From Streptacidiphilus carbonis (GTDB taxonomy: Bacteria; Actinomycetota; Actinomycetes; Streptomycetales; Streptomycetaceae): a stretch of DNA of 64,000 bases. The notes below the pieces were generated by a model. The model was not told the origin of the DNA. It searched no databases and saw only the letters and a list, made by a program, of their open reading frames with translations. Shown in pieces: positions 46,302-55,176 of this stretch. The number at the start of each line of letters is the position of its first letter. The first letter of the stretch is position 1. The DNA is taken from the NCBI RefSeq assembly GCF_000787775.1, contig NZ_BBPM01000004.1:180052-244051 (forward strand), in the 5' to 3' direction. Position numbers and translations under genes: made by a program.

Positions 46302-47924
46302 GTGGACCCCGTGATCATCGTCGGCGCCGGCCCGGTCGGGCTGGCGCTGGCTCTGGCGCTCGCCCGCCACCAGGTGCCCACCGTCGTCCTGGACGACGGC
46401 GCCGGGGTCTCCCCCGAGGGGGCGCGCTCAACGGTGCTGCGCGCCGACACCACGGAGTTCCTCACCAGGATCGGCTACCACCGGGTCGCCGCCGACGGCC
46501 GCGCCTGGACCTCCTGGCGGACCCTGCGGCGCAACCGCGAGCTGCTGCACCTGCCGCTGCCCGACGACGAACTGCTGCACCTGGCCCAGCACCGGCTGGA
46601 GCGCGGGCTGCGCGACGCCGTCTCGGCCACCCCGCTGATCGACCTGGTCCACGACTCGCCGGTCAGCGAGATCGAGCAGGACGACGACGGCGTCAGCGTG
46701 CACGCCCGGCGGACCTGGTGGCGCGGCAGCCATCTGGTGGGCTGCGACGGCCCCCGGTCCACCGTGCGCAAGCAGCTGAGGCTCCGCTTCCCCGGACGCA
46801 CCGCCGCCGACCACTACGCCGTCGCCACGGTCCGGGTCGACCTGCCGTTCCCGGGCGAGGCCCGGCTGCACCGGGACCCGCACAGCGACCGGGCCCAGAT
46901 CAGCCGCGAGGTCACCGCACGCCCGCTGCCGGACGGCGTCTGGCGGCTCGACTGGCGGCTGCCGGTCCAGCACCCCGCGCTCACCCCCGACGCCCTGGTC
47001 GAGCAGCTCCAGGCCACGCTGGCCAGCTGGCACGAGGGCACCCTGCCCGGCTACGAGCTGGTCACCACCGCCGACTACACGGTGCAGCAGCGGCTGGCCA
47101 CCCGCTTCCAGGTCGGCCGGGTGTTCCTGGCCGGGGACGCGGCGCACCTGCTCGGCGCACTCGGCATGCAGAACCTGGACGAGGGCCTGCGCGACGCCGA
47201 CAACCTGGCCTGGAAGCTCGCCCTGGTCTGGCACAACTGCGCCACCGACCGCCTGCTGACGACCTATCAGCAGGAGCGCCGCAGCTCGGTGATCGCCCGG
47301 CTGCGGGCGGTGGACCAGGCCATGCCGCTGCTCGAACCGGCCACCCCGCTGCTGGAGGCCCGACGCAGCGTGCTCTCCGGATCGCTGCGCCGCAACGCCA
47401 CCCTGCTGTCCGACGGGACCCTGGGGCGCGGGCGGCTGGGCGCGGCCCCGGCCTACCCCGGGCGCAACCGCCCGTCGCTGAGCCCGGCCCTGTCGCCGAC
47501 CAGCCCGGGAGTGCTGGTCCCCGACGTCCCGGTGGTGACCCCGGACGGGTCCACCGACCGGCTGCGGGCCAGGCTGGGCCGGGGGTTCCTGGTGGTGCTG
47601 GTCGCGCCGGGCACCGGGGTGTGGGCCGTCGAGCACTGGCTCGGCGCCGGACTGATGCCGCAGCTCAGCGAGGCCACCAGGGCCCTGCCGCTGCCCGCCG
47701 AACTGCTGGTCACCGAGGACTATCCGTCCGCGCCTCCGCACACCGTGCTGCTGATCCGCCCGGACGGGCACCTGGTCGCCGCGCTCCGCGGCTGCCGCCC
47801 GGACGACCTGTGGGCACTGGCCGACCGGGCCCGTGGCGGCTCCGCCGAACTGCCGACCCCGCGGGCCGGCGCGGCGGCGCAGCCCGCCGACGCCCGGGTC
47901 GCCGGCGACCGGGCCCGGGCCTGA
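46302..47924 (+). CDS. FAD-dependent aromatic monooxygenase (PHBH family)
   Basis: A 540-aa flavoprotein hydroxylase. The FAD dinucleotide site is VIIVGAGPVGLALALALARH, DG-motif region HLVGCDGPRSTVRKQL, and the GD motif is VFLAGDAAHLLGALGMQNLD followed by DADNLAWKLALVW. The C-terminal ~140 residues form a thioredoxin-like domain as in phenol/RdmE hydroxylases, then a disordered tail. The GTG start at 46302 lacks a strong binding site. Substrate unknown; no pathway genes adjoin. Confidence 0.92.
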   Translation: MDPVIIVGAGPVGLALALALARHQVPTVVLDDGAGVSPEGARSTVLRADTTEFLTRIGYHRVAADGRAWTSWRTLRRNRELLHLPLPDDELLHLAQHRLERGLRDAVSATPLIDLVHDSPVSEIEQDDDGVSVHARRTWWRGSHLVGCDGPRSTVRKQLRLRFPGRTAADHYAVATVRVDLPFPGEARLHRDPHSDRAQISREVTARPLPDGVWRLDWRLPVQHPALTPDALVEQLQATLASWHEGTLPGYELVTTADYTVQQRLATRFQVGRVFLAGDAAHLLGALGMQNLDEGLRDADNLAWKLALVWHNCATDRLLTTYQQERRSSVIARLRAVDQAMPLLEPATPLLEARRSVLSGSLRRNATLLSDGTLGRGRLGAAPAYPGRNRPSLSPALSPTSPGVLVPDVPVVTPDGSTDRLRARLGRGFLVVLVAPGTGVWAVEHWLGAGLMPQLSEATRALPLPAELLVTEDYPSAPPHTVLLIRPDGHLVAALRGCRPDDLWALADRARGGSAELPTPRAGAAAQPADARVAGDRARA

Positions 47925-48127
47925 GCCGCGCCGCGTGGCGCCGACAGCCCCGCAGCAACCGGGCAGCCCGGCGATCCCGGGCCGTACCTGCGGTATCTGA
48001 CGGACGATCAGTATTGACGATCACCCTGCTCCGTGCTTCACTGGCGCCCATGCGGCAGCAGTGCAGGTGGCTACGGCCACTCGGAGTTTCGGCGGAGGGC
48101 TCGGGTGTCGCCCCCCGGGACGTCGGA

Positions 48128-48223
48128 GTGCTGCCCCTGACCGGTGCGACCAGCGTCCGTCTGGTCCGCCGCGCCCATCTGGACCTGGTCCGGTACGTAG
48201 GCGCCATCTGTACGGCCGGCTAG
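48128..48223 (+). CDS. Putative leader peptide upstream of cysteine dioxygenase
   Basis: A 31-codon frame ending RLVRRAHLDLVRYVGAICTA plus G. This fits the actinobacterial leader-peptide pattern (L-V-x-R-R-x-H-x-D-L-x-R-V-x-x-A-I-C) found ahead of sulfur-metabolism genes. The cysteine codon near the end suits attenuation by charged tRNA-Cys. The GTG at 48128 is my choice; an in-frame ATG at 48050 would give 57 codons. A TTGACG -35-like element is at 48014. About 200 bp of GC-rich, foldable DNA separates it from the dioxygenase; no other gene lies in 47925-48424. Confidence 0.6.
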   Translation: MLPLTGATSVRLVRRAHLDLVRYVGAICTAG

Positions 48224-48424
48224 CAGCCGTCCTGCCCCGGTAGATCCAGAACCGCACCTGTCGCGGCCGCTTCGCCGCATCCTCGCACCCGCCCCGGTCC
48301 CGGGGTCGGCGTGCCGTACCCCCGCACTCCCGCAGGACCCGCTGCGGTACCCGAACGCGTCCGTGCGCAGCGCCGCGCGCCGCTTTCGCGTACCCGGCCG
48401 CCTCCACACCCCAGGATGCCCGCC

Positions 48425-48961
48425 ATGTCGATCACCCCTACCCGCACCGAGGCTCTTCGCGCCAAGGCCCCGGCACCCACCCTCGCCGAGATGCTGGACT
48501 TCGCCAGGACCACCGCCACCGATCCCGAACTGCTGGCGCGGCTGCCGCTGGACCCCGGGCAGCGCACCTGGGTCCGGTTGGCGGGTCCGCTCGGCAGCGA
48601 GGCCTGGCTGATCGGCTGGCCGCCCGGGTCGGAGACCGGCTGGCACGACCACGGCGGCTCCAGCGGGGCGTTCGTCACGGCCGACGGCGAGCTCAGCGAG
48701 CTGTCGCTGGGGCTGCCCATCCCCACCGACGGCTGGCGCAGCCTGGAGCTCGAGGAAGGGGTCGACCGGCAGCGCAGTCTGCCCCAGGGGCGGGGGCGGT
48801 CCTTCGGGCCGCACCATGTGCACCAGGTGATCAACCCCTCCGAGGAGCGGCACGCCGTCTCGGTGCACTGCTACTACCCGCCGCTGCCCAGACTGCGACG
48901 CTATGAGCGCAGCGGCGACGTGCTGCGGCTGGCGCTGGTCGAGATCCCCGAGGAGTGGTGA
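48425..48961 (+). CDS. Cysteine dioxygenase family protein
   Basis: A 178-aa cupin that oxidises L-cysteine to cysteine sulfinate using ferrous iron. The metal motif is in ETGWHDHGGSSGAFVTADGE, with the third histidine in GPHHVHQVINPSEERHAVSV. Length and order fit bacterial CDOs. The ATG at 48425 was preferred to the ATG at 48416. The rhodanese gene follows after 3 bp, so the pair forms one sulfur-handling operon. Confidence 0.93.
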   Translation: MSITPTRTEALRAKAPAPTLAEMLDFARTTATDPELLARLPLDPGQRTWVRLAGPLGSEAWLIGWPPGSETGWHDHGGSSGAFVTADGELSELSLGLPIPTDGWRSLELEEGVDRQRSLPQGRGRSFGPHHVHQVINPSEERHAVSVHCYYPPLPRLRRYERSGDVLRLALVEIPEEW

Positions 48962-48964
48962 CGT

Positions 48965-49360
48965 ATGGCGGTCGGCATCGATGAACTGCTGGAACGCGAG
49001 CGCGGGCATTTGCGCCGGCTGACCCCCGCGGAGGCCGCGGCGGCCGTGTCGGAGTCCGGGGCGGTGCTGGTGGACATCCGCTACGCAGCCCTCCGGGAGC
49101 GGGACGGCACCGTCCCGGGCGCACTGGTGGTGGAGCGCAACGAACTGGAGTGGCGGCTGGACCCGCTGTGCGAGTACCGGCTCCCCGAGGCGACCGGGCA
49201 CGACCTGCAGGTCATCGTGGTCTGCAACGAGGGCTACGCCTCCAGCCTGGCGGCCCGCTCGCTCCAGGCCCTGGGGCTGGCGCGGGCCACGGACCTGATC
49301 GGCGGGTTCCAGGCGTGGGCCGCGGCGGGGCTTCCGGTCACGGCACCGAGCCGGTCCTGA
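48965..49360 (+). CDS. Rhodanese-like domain protein
   Basis: A 131-aa single-domain sulfurtransferase. The active-site loop is VIVVCNEGYASSLAARSLQA, with the persulfide-forming cysteine first, preceded by AVLVDIRYAALRERDGTVPG and followed by GGFQAWAAAGLPV. Starts 3 bp after cysteine dioxygenase. It probably handles sulfane sulfur from cysteine or thiosulfate. Confidence 0.93.
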   Translation: MAVGIDELLERERGHLRRLTPAEAAAAVSESGAVLVDIRYAALRERDGTVPGALVVERNELEWRLDPLCEYRLPEATGHDLQVIVVCNEGYASSLAARSLQALGLARATDLIGGFQAWAAAGLPVTAPSRS

Positions 49361-49390
49361 CGGCGTTCGGCTGCGGATCGTAGGTGGCCG

Positions 49391-49440
49391 GTCGCGCAGC
49401 TCCCCGCGCCCCTGGGGGTATGCAACCGGCTCGGTTGCAC
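49391..49440. repeat. Streptomycete intergenic repeat with hairpin (copy 2)
   Basis: GTCGCGCAGCTCCCCGCGCC plus downstream text is the common streptomycete intergenic element. It contains TGCAACCG-gct-CGGTTGCA (49421-49439), a perfect 8-bp hairpin. It lies between the convergent rhodanese and rny genes and probably acts as a terminator. Confidence 0.75.
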
Positions 49441-49510
49441 AAGCCAGGGCCCCGGGGAAATGCGCGCCCGGCCAGGCAGGCGCCGCACCCGAATGACACA
49501 AGAACCCCCG

Positions 49511-50917
49511 CTACCGGGCGAACTCGGTCGCCCTGCTCTCTCTGATCACGGTGATCCGGATCTGCCCGGGGTAGGTGAGCTCCTCCTCCACCTGCTTGGC
49601 CACATCCCTGGCGATCACCTGCGCCTGGAGGTCGTCCACGGCCTCCGGCAGCACCATCACCCGGACCTCGCGTCCGGCCTGCATGGCGAAGACCTTGTGC
49701 ACGCCCTCGTGCCGGCGGGCGATCTGCTCCAGCCGCTCCAGCCTGCGGGCGTAGAGCTCCAGCGACTCCCGGCGCGCGCCGGGCCGCCCCCCGGAGCAGG
49801 CGTCCGCCGCCTGGGTCAGCACCGCCTCGACGGTCTGCGGGTCGACCTCGTTGTGGTGCGCCTCTATCGCGTGGACGACCTCGTCGGCCTCGCCGTAGCG
49901 GCGGGCCAGTTCGGCCCCGATCAGCGCGTGGCTGCCCTCCACCTCATGGGTGACTGCCTTGCCCACGTCGTGGAGCAGCGTGCAGCGCTTCACCAGTACC
50001 GGATCCACCCGCAGCTCGGCGGCCATCATCCCGGCGATATGGGCCGACTCGACCAGGTGCCCCAGTACGTTCTGGCCGTATGAAGTGCGATAGCGGAGCC
50101 GCCCCAGCAGCCGCAGCAGTTCGGGGTGCACCTCGCCGACCCCGATCTCGGCGAGCGCGTCCTCGGCCGCACGCCGGCACTGCCGCTCCACCTCGGCCAG
50201 GCTGCGCTCGTACTCCTCCTCGATCCGCAGCGGCTGGATCCTGCCGTCGGCGACCAGCGCCTCCAGGGTCAGCCGGCCGACCTCCCGGCGCACCGGGTCG
50301 AAGCAGGACAGCAGCACGGAGGCGGGGGTGTCGTCGATGACCAGGTTGACCCCGGTGACCGACTCGAAGGAGCGGATGTTGCGGCCCTCGCGGCCGATGA
50401 TCCGGCCCTTCATGTCGTCGCCCGGCAGCCGCACCGTGGCGACCACCGACTCGGCGGTCTGCTGGGCGGCGACCCGCTGGACCGCCGTGGCGACGATCTC
50501 CCTGGCCCGGGCCTCGCCCTCGGCGCGGGCCCGGCGCTCTATCTCACGGACTGTGCGGACCGCCTCCCGTTTGGCCTGCTCCTCGGCCGCGTGCACGATC
50601 TCCGCCCTGGCCTGGGCGCCGCTGAGACCGGCCACCTGCTCCAGGGCCAACCGCCGCTCGGCCTCCGCCATGGCCGCCTCGGCCCGAAGCTCCTCACGCT
50701 GCCTGGCCAGGACGGCCTGGATCTCGGCAGCGTCGACCGCACAGGCGTGCAGCCGCCGCTGCTCCTCGTCCAGCCGCCGTTCGCGCTCGGTGCTTCGGAG
50801 CTCGCGGCGCTCCCACTCGATGCGCAGGCGACGGCGATGGGTGAAGGCGCCGAACACAATCACAGCCAGGGTCGCTGCCAGGGCCAGACCGGCCAGGACG
50901 ACAAGCGCGATCTCCAT
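49511..50917 (-). CDS. rny: Ribonuclease Y
   Basis: A 468-aa membrane-anchored endoribonuclease. The N-terminal helix is LVVLAGLALAATLAVIVFGA, then a long charged coiled coil (REEL..EAERR type), a KH RNA-binding domain (MKGRIIGREGRNIRSFESVT) and an HD domain (CTLLHDVGKAVTHEVEGSHA). The C-terminus matches the family (DVAKQVEEELTYPGQIRITV). Shorter than B. subtilis RNase Y (520 aa) because of the coil. Monocistronic, upstream of recX. Confidence 0.94.
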   Translation of the reverse strand: MEIALVVLAGLALAATLAVIVFGAFTHRRRLRIEWERRELRSTERERRLDEEQRRLHACAVDAAEIQAVLARQREELRAEAAMAEAERRLALEQVAGLSGAQARAEIVHAAEEQAKREAVRTVREIERRARAEGEARAREIVATAVQRVAAQQTAESVVATVRLPGDDMKGRIIGREGRNIRSFESVTGVNLVIDDTPASVLLSCFDPVRREVGRLTLEALVADGRIQPLRIEEEYERSLAEVERQCRRAAEDALAEIGVGEVHPELLRLLGRLRYRTSYGQNVLGHLVESAHIAGMMAAELRVDPVLVKRCTLLHDVGKAVTHEVEGSHALIGAELARRYGEADEVVHAIEAHHNEVDPQTVEAVLTQAADACSGGRPGARRESLELYARRLERLEQIARRHEGVHKVFAMQAGREVRVMVLPEAVDDLQAQVIARDVAKQVEEELTYPGQIRITVIRESRATEFAR

Positions 50918-51038
50918 GGGCCCTCCCTCACTGAAGGCGAGGCTACGGGCGGGTTACGAAACGGTCAAGATAGCGATCAGATCTGACCATTCGTCACCAG
51001 CCCATTCACATAACCTCCTTGCCCCGTCCTCCGGGCAT

Positions 51039-51791
51039 TCACTCCAACCGGCCCTCTTCTCCCTCTTCCTGTTCCTCCCGGTCCAGCGCGGTACGGACCA
51101 CCCGCAGCGCCAACCCCTCCGAGTAGCCGCGCCGGGCGAGCATCCCGGCGAGGCGCCGGATCCGGACCTGCCGCTCCAGCCCCCGGGTCGAACGGAGTTT
51201 GCGTTCGACCAGCTCACGAGCCGTCTCCGCCTCCTGCTCCGGATCGAGCTGGGCGACGGCCTCGGCCACCACTCCGTTGTCCACTCCCCGGCTGCGCAGC
51301 TCCATCGCCAGCGCCCGCCGGGCCAGGCCCCGGCCCCGGTGCCGCGACTCGACCCAGGCCCCGGCGAAGGCGCTGTCGTCGATCAGCCCGACCTCCTCGT
51401 AACGGTCGAGCACCTCCTGGGCGACGTCGTCCGGGATCTCCCGCTTGCGCATCGCATCGGCGAGCTGCTTGCGGGTCTTCGCGGAACCGGTGAGCAGCCG
51501 CAGGCACACCGCCCGCGCCCGGGTGGCAGGGTCCGCGGACTCGGCGGAATCGCCCGCCGACCCGCGTCCGGTGGCAGTCCCGACCTCGCCGCCGGTCGCG
51601 GCAACCGTCCCGTACCCGGCCTCGTCATCCTCTTCGTACTCGTCCGGACCGGCGTCGACCCCGGCAGCGGCGGGGAGGAGGTCGAACCCCTCCCCGCCGT
51701 CACCACTCGCGCACCAGTCGCGCGGCCCCCAGGCCTCGCGCGTGGACGTCCGCGCCGACCGCTCGGGCCGCTCCGGTTGCTGCCCGGCCAC
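51039..51791 (-). CDS. recX: Regulatory protein RecX
   Basis: A 250-aa inhibitor of RecA. The RecX three-helix repeats start near residue 90 (AVCLRLLTGSAKTRKQLADA, VLDRYEEVGLIDDSAFAGAW, and RRALAMELRSRGVDNGVV). The ~90-residue acidic N-terminal extension is common in actinobacteria. The GTG start lies 2 bp after the recA stop, so it is translated from recA mRNA. Confidence 0.95.
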   Translation of the reverse strand: MAGQQPERPERSARTSTREAWGPRDWCASGDGGEGFDLLPAAAGVDAGPDEYEEDDEAGYGTVAATGGEVGTATGRGSAGDSAESADPATRARAVCLRLLTGSAKTRKQLADAMRKREIPDDVAQEVLDRYEEVGLIDDSAFAGAWVESRHRGRGLARRALAMELRSRGVDNGVVAEAVAQLDPEQEAETARELVERKLRSTRGLERQVRIRRLAGMLARRGYSEGLALRVVRTALDREEQEEGEEGRLE

Positions 51792-51793
51792 CC

Positions 51794-52990
<1,197 letters not shown>

Positions 52991-53103
52991 GGATTCCGTC
53001 CTGGGGGTCTGTGCTGAGCGCTTCATCACCAAAGACGCTAGCGCGCACCACTGACAATCGGCCGCCGTGCGGACCCGGGCCTGTGGACAACTCGCCGCCT
53101 CTC

Positions 53104-53124
53104 AGTATAGAGAACATCAGTTCG
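53104..53124 (-). promoter_or_regulatory. recA promoter with LexA box
   Basis: GAACATCAGTTC (53112-53123) is an exact GAAC-N4-GTTC LexA site. On the minus strand a TATACT -10 element (53104-53109) starts two bases after it, so LexA would sit in the -35/-10 region. The rest of the 277-bp gap to the DUF3046 gene shows nothing else. Confidence 0.8.
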
Positions 53125-53266
53125 ATTCATCCGCAGGGCCACCAGCCACTCCTCCCTGCTCACCCCGATCACGGTCCTGAGCTGCACCTTCCCCCACGGC
53201 TCCGGCGCGTCGCCCACCCCGCGCGCCCGTCCGGAGATCGGCACCACCTCGTAGAAACCGCACCGA

Positions 53267-53461
53267 TCAGCGCAGCGAGGCCGGAACCTCCATCACGGCG
53301 CAGACCACCCGCCACACGTCCTTGGCCTCCCAGCCCGCGTCCAGGGCCTGCTGCACCGTGCGGCCGCCCAGCTCGGTCATCACATGGTCCCGCGCGAAGC
53401 TCTCCGCGTAGGCCGAACCGAAGTGGGCGTCCATCCTCTTCCAGAACTCCGTCAAGCGCAT
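53267..53461 (-). CDS. DUF3046 family protein
   Basis: A 64-aa actinobacterial protein: MRLTEFWKRMDAHFGSAYAE, then DHVMTELGGRTVQQALDAG and KDVWRVVCAVMEVP. Helical, with no known function. It starts 15 nt after the stop of the subtilase gene, which probably provides its promoter. A neighbour of recA in many streptomycetes. Confidence 0.92.
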   Translation of the reverse strand: MRLTEFWKRMDAHFGSAYAESFARDHVMTELGGRTVQQALDAGWEAKDVWRVVCAVMEVPASLR

Positions 53462-53476
53462 GGCGTCCAGTATCGG

Positions 53477-55027
53477 CTAACGGGTCGGCAGTTCGACCAT
53501 CCCGTAGCCGTAGTACGCCGCACCCGGGCAGTCGCCGCCGCCCACCTTCCCGGAGGGGCACTGCACCGGCAGCGCCCCCTGCTCCAGCCGCCGGACCAGC
53601 CCGGCACTGCTGTCACCCGGGTGCAGCGCCGCCTCCACCGCCGCGGCGCCGCTGACATGGGCGGCGGCCATCGAGGTGCCGGCCAGTGCCGCGTAGCCGC
53701 CGCCGGGCCAGTCGGACACCACCGACTGGCCGGGGCCGCCGTCGGGGTCGCCGCCCGGCGCGGCCAGCTGAACCCGGCCCTCGCCCCAGTTGGAGTAGCC
53801 GGCCAGGCTGCCGTCGGCGGTCACGGCGGTCACGTCGACCACGCCGGGCAGGCCGCCGGGGAGGCGGATGCACTCCGCCCCGAGGCGGCGGTCCGGCTGC
53901 GGCGAGCCGTCGGCGTGGTCGTTCGGGCTGCGGTCGTCGGTGCGGGGCGCGCCCAGGTCCTGGGCGTCGTTGCCGGCCGAGGCGACCACCACGGCTCCGC
54001 GCTGCTGGGCGTAGCGCACCGCCCGGCCGACGGCGGCGGTGATCGCGGCCTGGTCCGGGTCCTCGGGGCAGTTGTACTTCCACGGGTCGGAGAAGTAGCT
54101 GTCGTTGATCACCCGGGCCCCGTGGTCGGCCGCCCAGAGGAAGCCGCAGACCATGTTCTCGCCGTAGTACTGCCCGGCCGGGCCCAGCAGGCGCACGGCG
54201 GCGATCCGCACGCCCGGGGCTACCCCGACCACGCCGTCACCGACCCGGTCGGCGGCGATGATGCCGCTGACATGGGTGCCGTGGCCGCTCTCCCCCACCG
54301 CCGGGTCGGGCCGCCAGGCCCCGGGCCTGGTGTCCGGGCTGCCGGTGGCGCAGGAGGCCGACCGGCTGGTGTCCACGGCCTGGCGCAGGTCCGGATGGGT
54401 GTCGTCGACCCCGGAGTCGAGCACCGCGACCACGGTGCCGCGCAGCGCGGCGGCGGAGGGGAGCGGGCCGCCGCCCAGCATCCGCTGGTTCCACTGCGGC
54501 TGCCCGTCCGGATCGGGCGCGGGCGGGGTGTCGTCCTGCTTCAGCTTTTCGGAGAGCGACCCCCCGCTCGGGAGTGCGTCCTGGGCGGACCGGGCCTGGC
54601 CGGACGCCCCCTGCCCGGAGGCGCCGGTGGTGAGCGAACCGGAGACCCCGGTCCCCGCTCCGGCGCCGGGGTCGACGAACGGGGCGGTCCGGCTCGCACC
54701 GGCGACCAGCACGCCCGGCTCCCGGCGCACCCTGGCGGCGAAATCCGTGCCGACCGAGTACGCCAACAGCGTGCCGATCCGGGGGTACTCGGCGGCCACC
54801 CGGCCGCCGTCGGCGTGTACCGCCCGCTCCAGGGACGGCATCGCCCCGGGACCGTTCTGACGGCCCACCACCAGGTAGCTGAGGGAGAGCCGGGCGTCGG
54901 CGGAGTCATAGGGGACCGCTCCGCCCAGCAGCACCCCCGCCAGCGCCAGCACGGCGGCGCAGCGGGCGAGCCCTGCGGCGCGACTCGCGCCGCGGCCCGC
55001 GCCCCACTCCTCGCTCACTGCACGCAC
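53477..55027 (-). CDS. Secreted S8 family serine protease (subtilisin-like)
   Basis: A 516-aa protease. An N-terminal hydrophobic segment (AAGLARCAAVLALAGVLLGG) acts as a signal or anchor. A propeptide-like stretch and a Gly/Ser/Ala linker follow. The catalytic triad is complete: Asp204 (VVAVLDSGVDDTHPD), His252 (ESGHGTHVSGIIAAD) and Ser452 (AALAGTSMAAAHVSGAAAVE). Several cysteine pairs suit secretion. I start at the GTG at 55027, six nt after GGAGG. Co-transcribed with DUF3046; divergent from the Lhr helicase across 149 bp with AT-rich promoter text (GATATTCATACGATATGAG). Confidence 0.93.
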   Translation of the reverse strand: MRAVSEEWGAGRGASRAAGLARCAAVLALAGVLLGGAVPYDSADARLSLSYLVVGRQNGPGAMPSLERAVHADGGRVAAEYPRIGTLLAYSVGTDFAARVRREPGVLVAGASRTAPFVDPGAGAGTGVSGSLTTGASGQGASGQARSAQDALPSGGSLSEKLKQDDTPPAPDPDGQPQWNQRMLGGGPLPSAAALRGTVVAVLDSGVDDTHPDLRQAVDTSRSASCATGSPDTRPGAWRPDPAVGESGHGTHVSGIIAADRVGDGVVGVAPGVRIAAVRLLGPAGQYYGENMVCGFLWAADHGARVINDSYFSDPWKYNCPEDPDQAAITAAVGRAVRYAQQRGAVVVASAGNDAQDLGAPRTDDRSPNDHADGSPQPDRRLGAECIRLPGGLPGVVDVTAVTADGSLAGYSNWGEGRVQLAAPGGDPDGGPGQSVVSDWPGGGYAALAGTSMAAAHVSGAAAVEAALHPGDSSAGLVRRLEQGALPVQCPSGKVGGGDCPGAAYYGYGMVELPTR

Positions 55028-55176
55028 GCATGGCCTCCAGATGAGAAAGCCCTGGTCGTCACGGTGTGGCCAGGGATATTCATACGATATGAGCGGATAT
55101 GGGATCTCGCTCGCCCTGATCCGCCGCCCAGCGGTCACACGCCGCGTTGTCAGTGCCGCGGTGCAGGATGGTGGGC

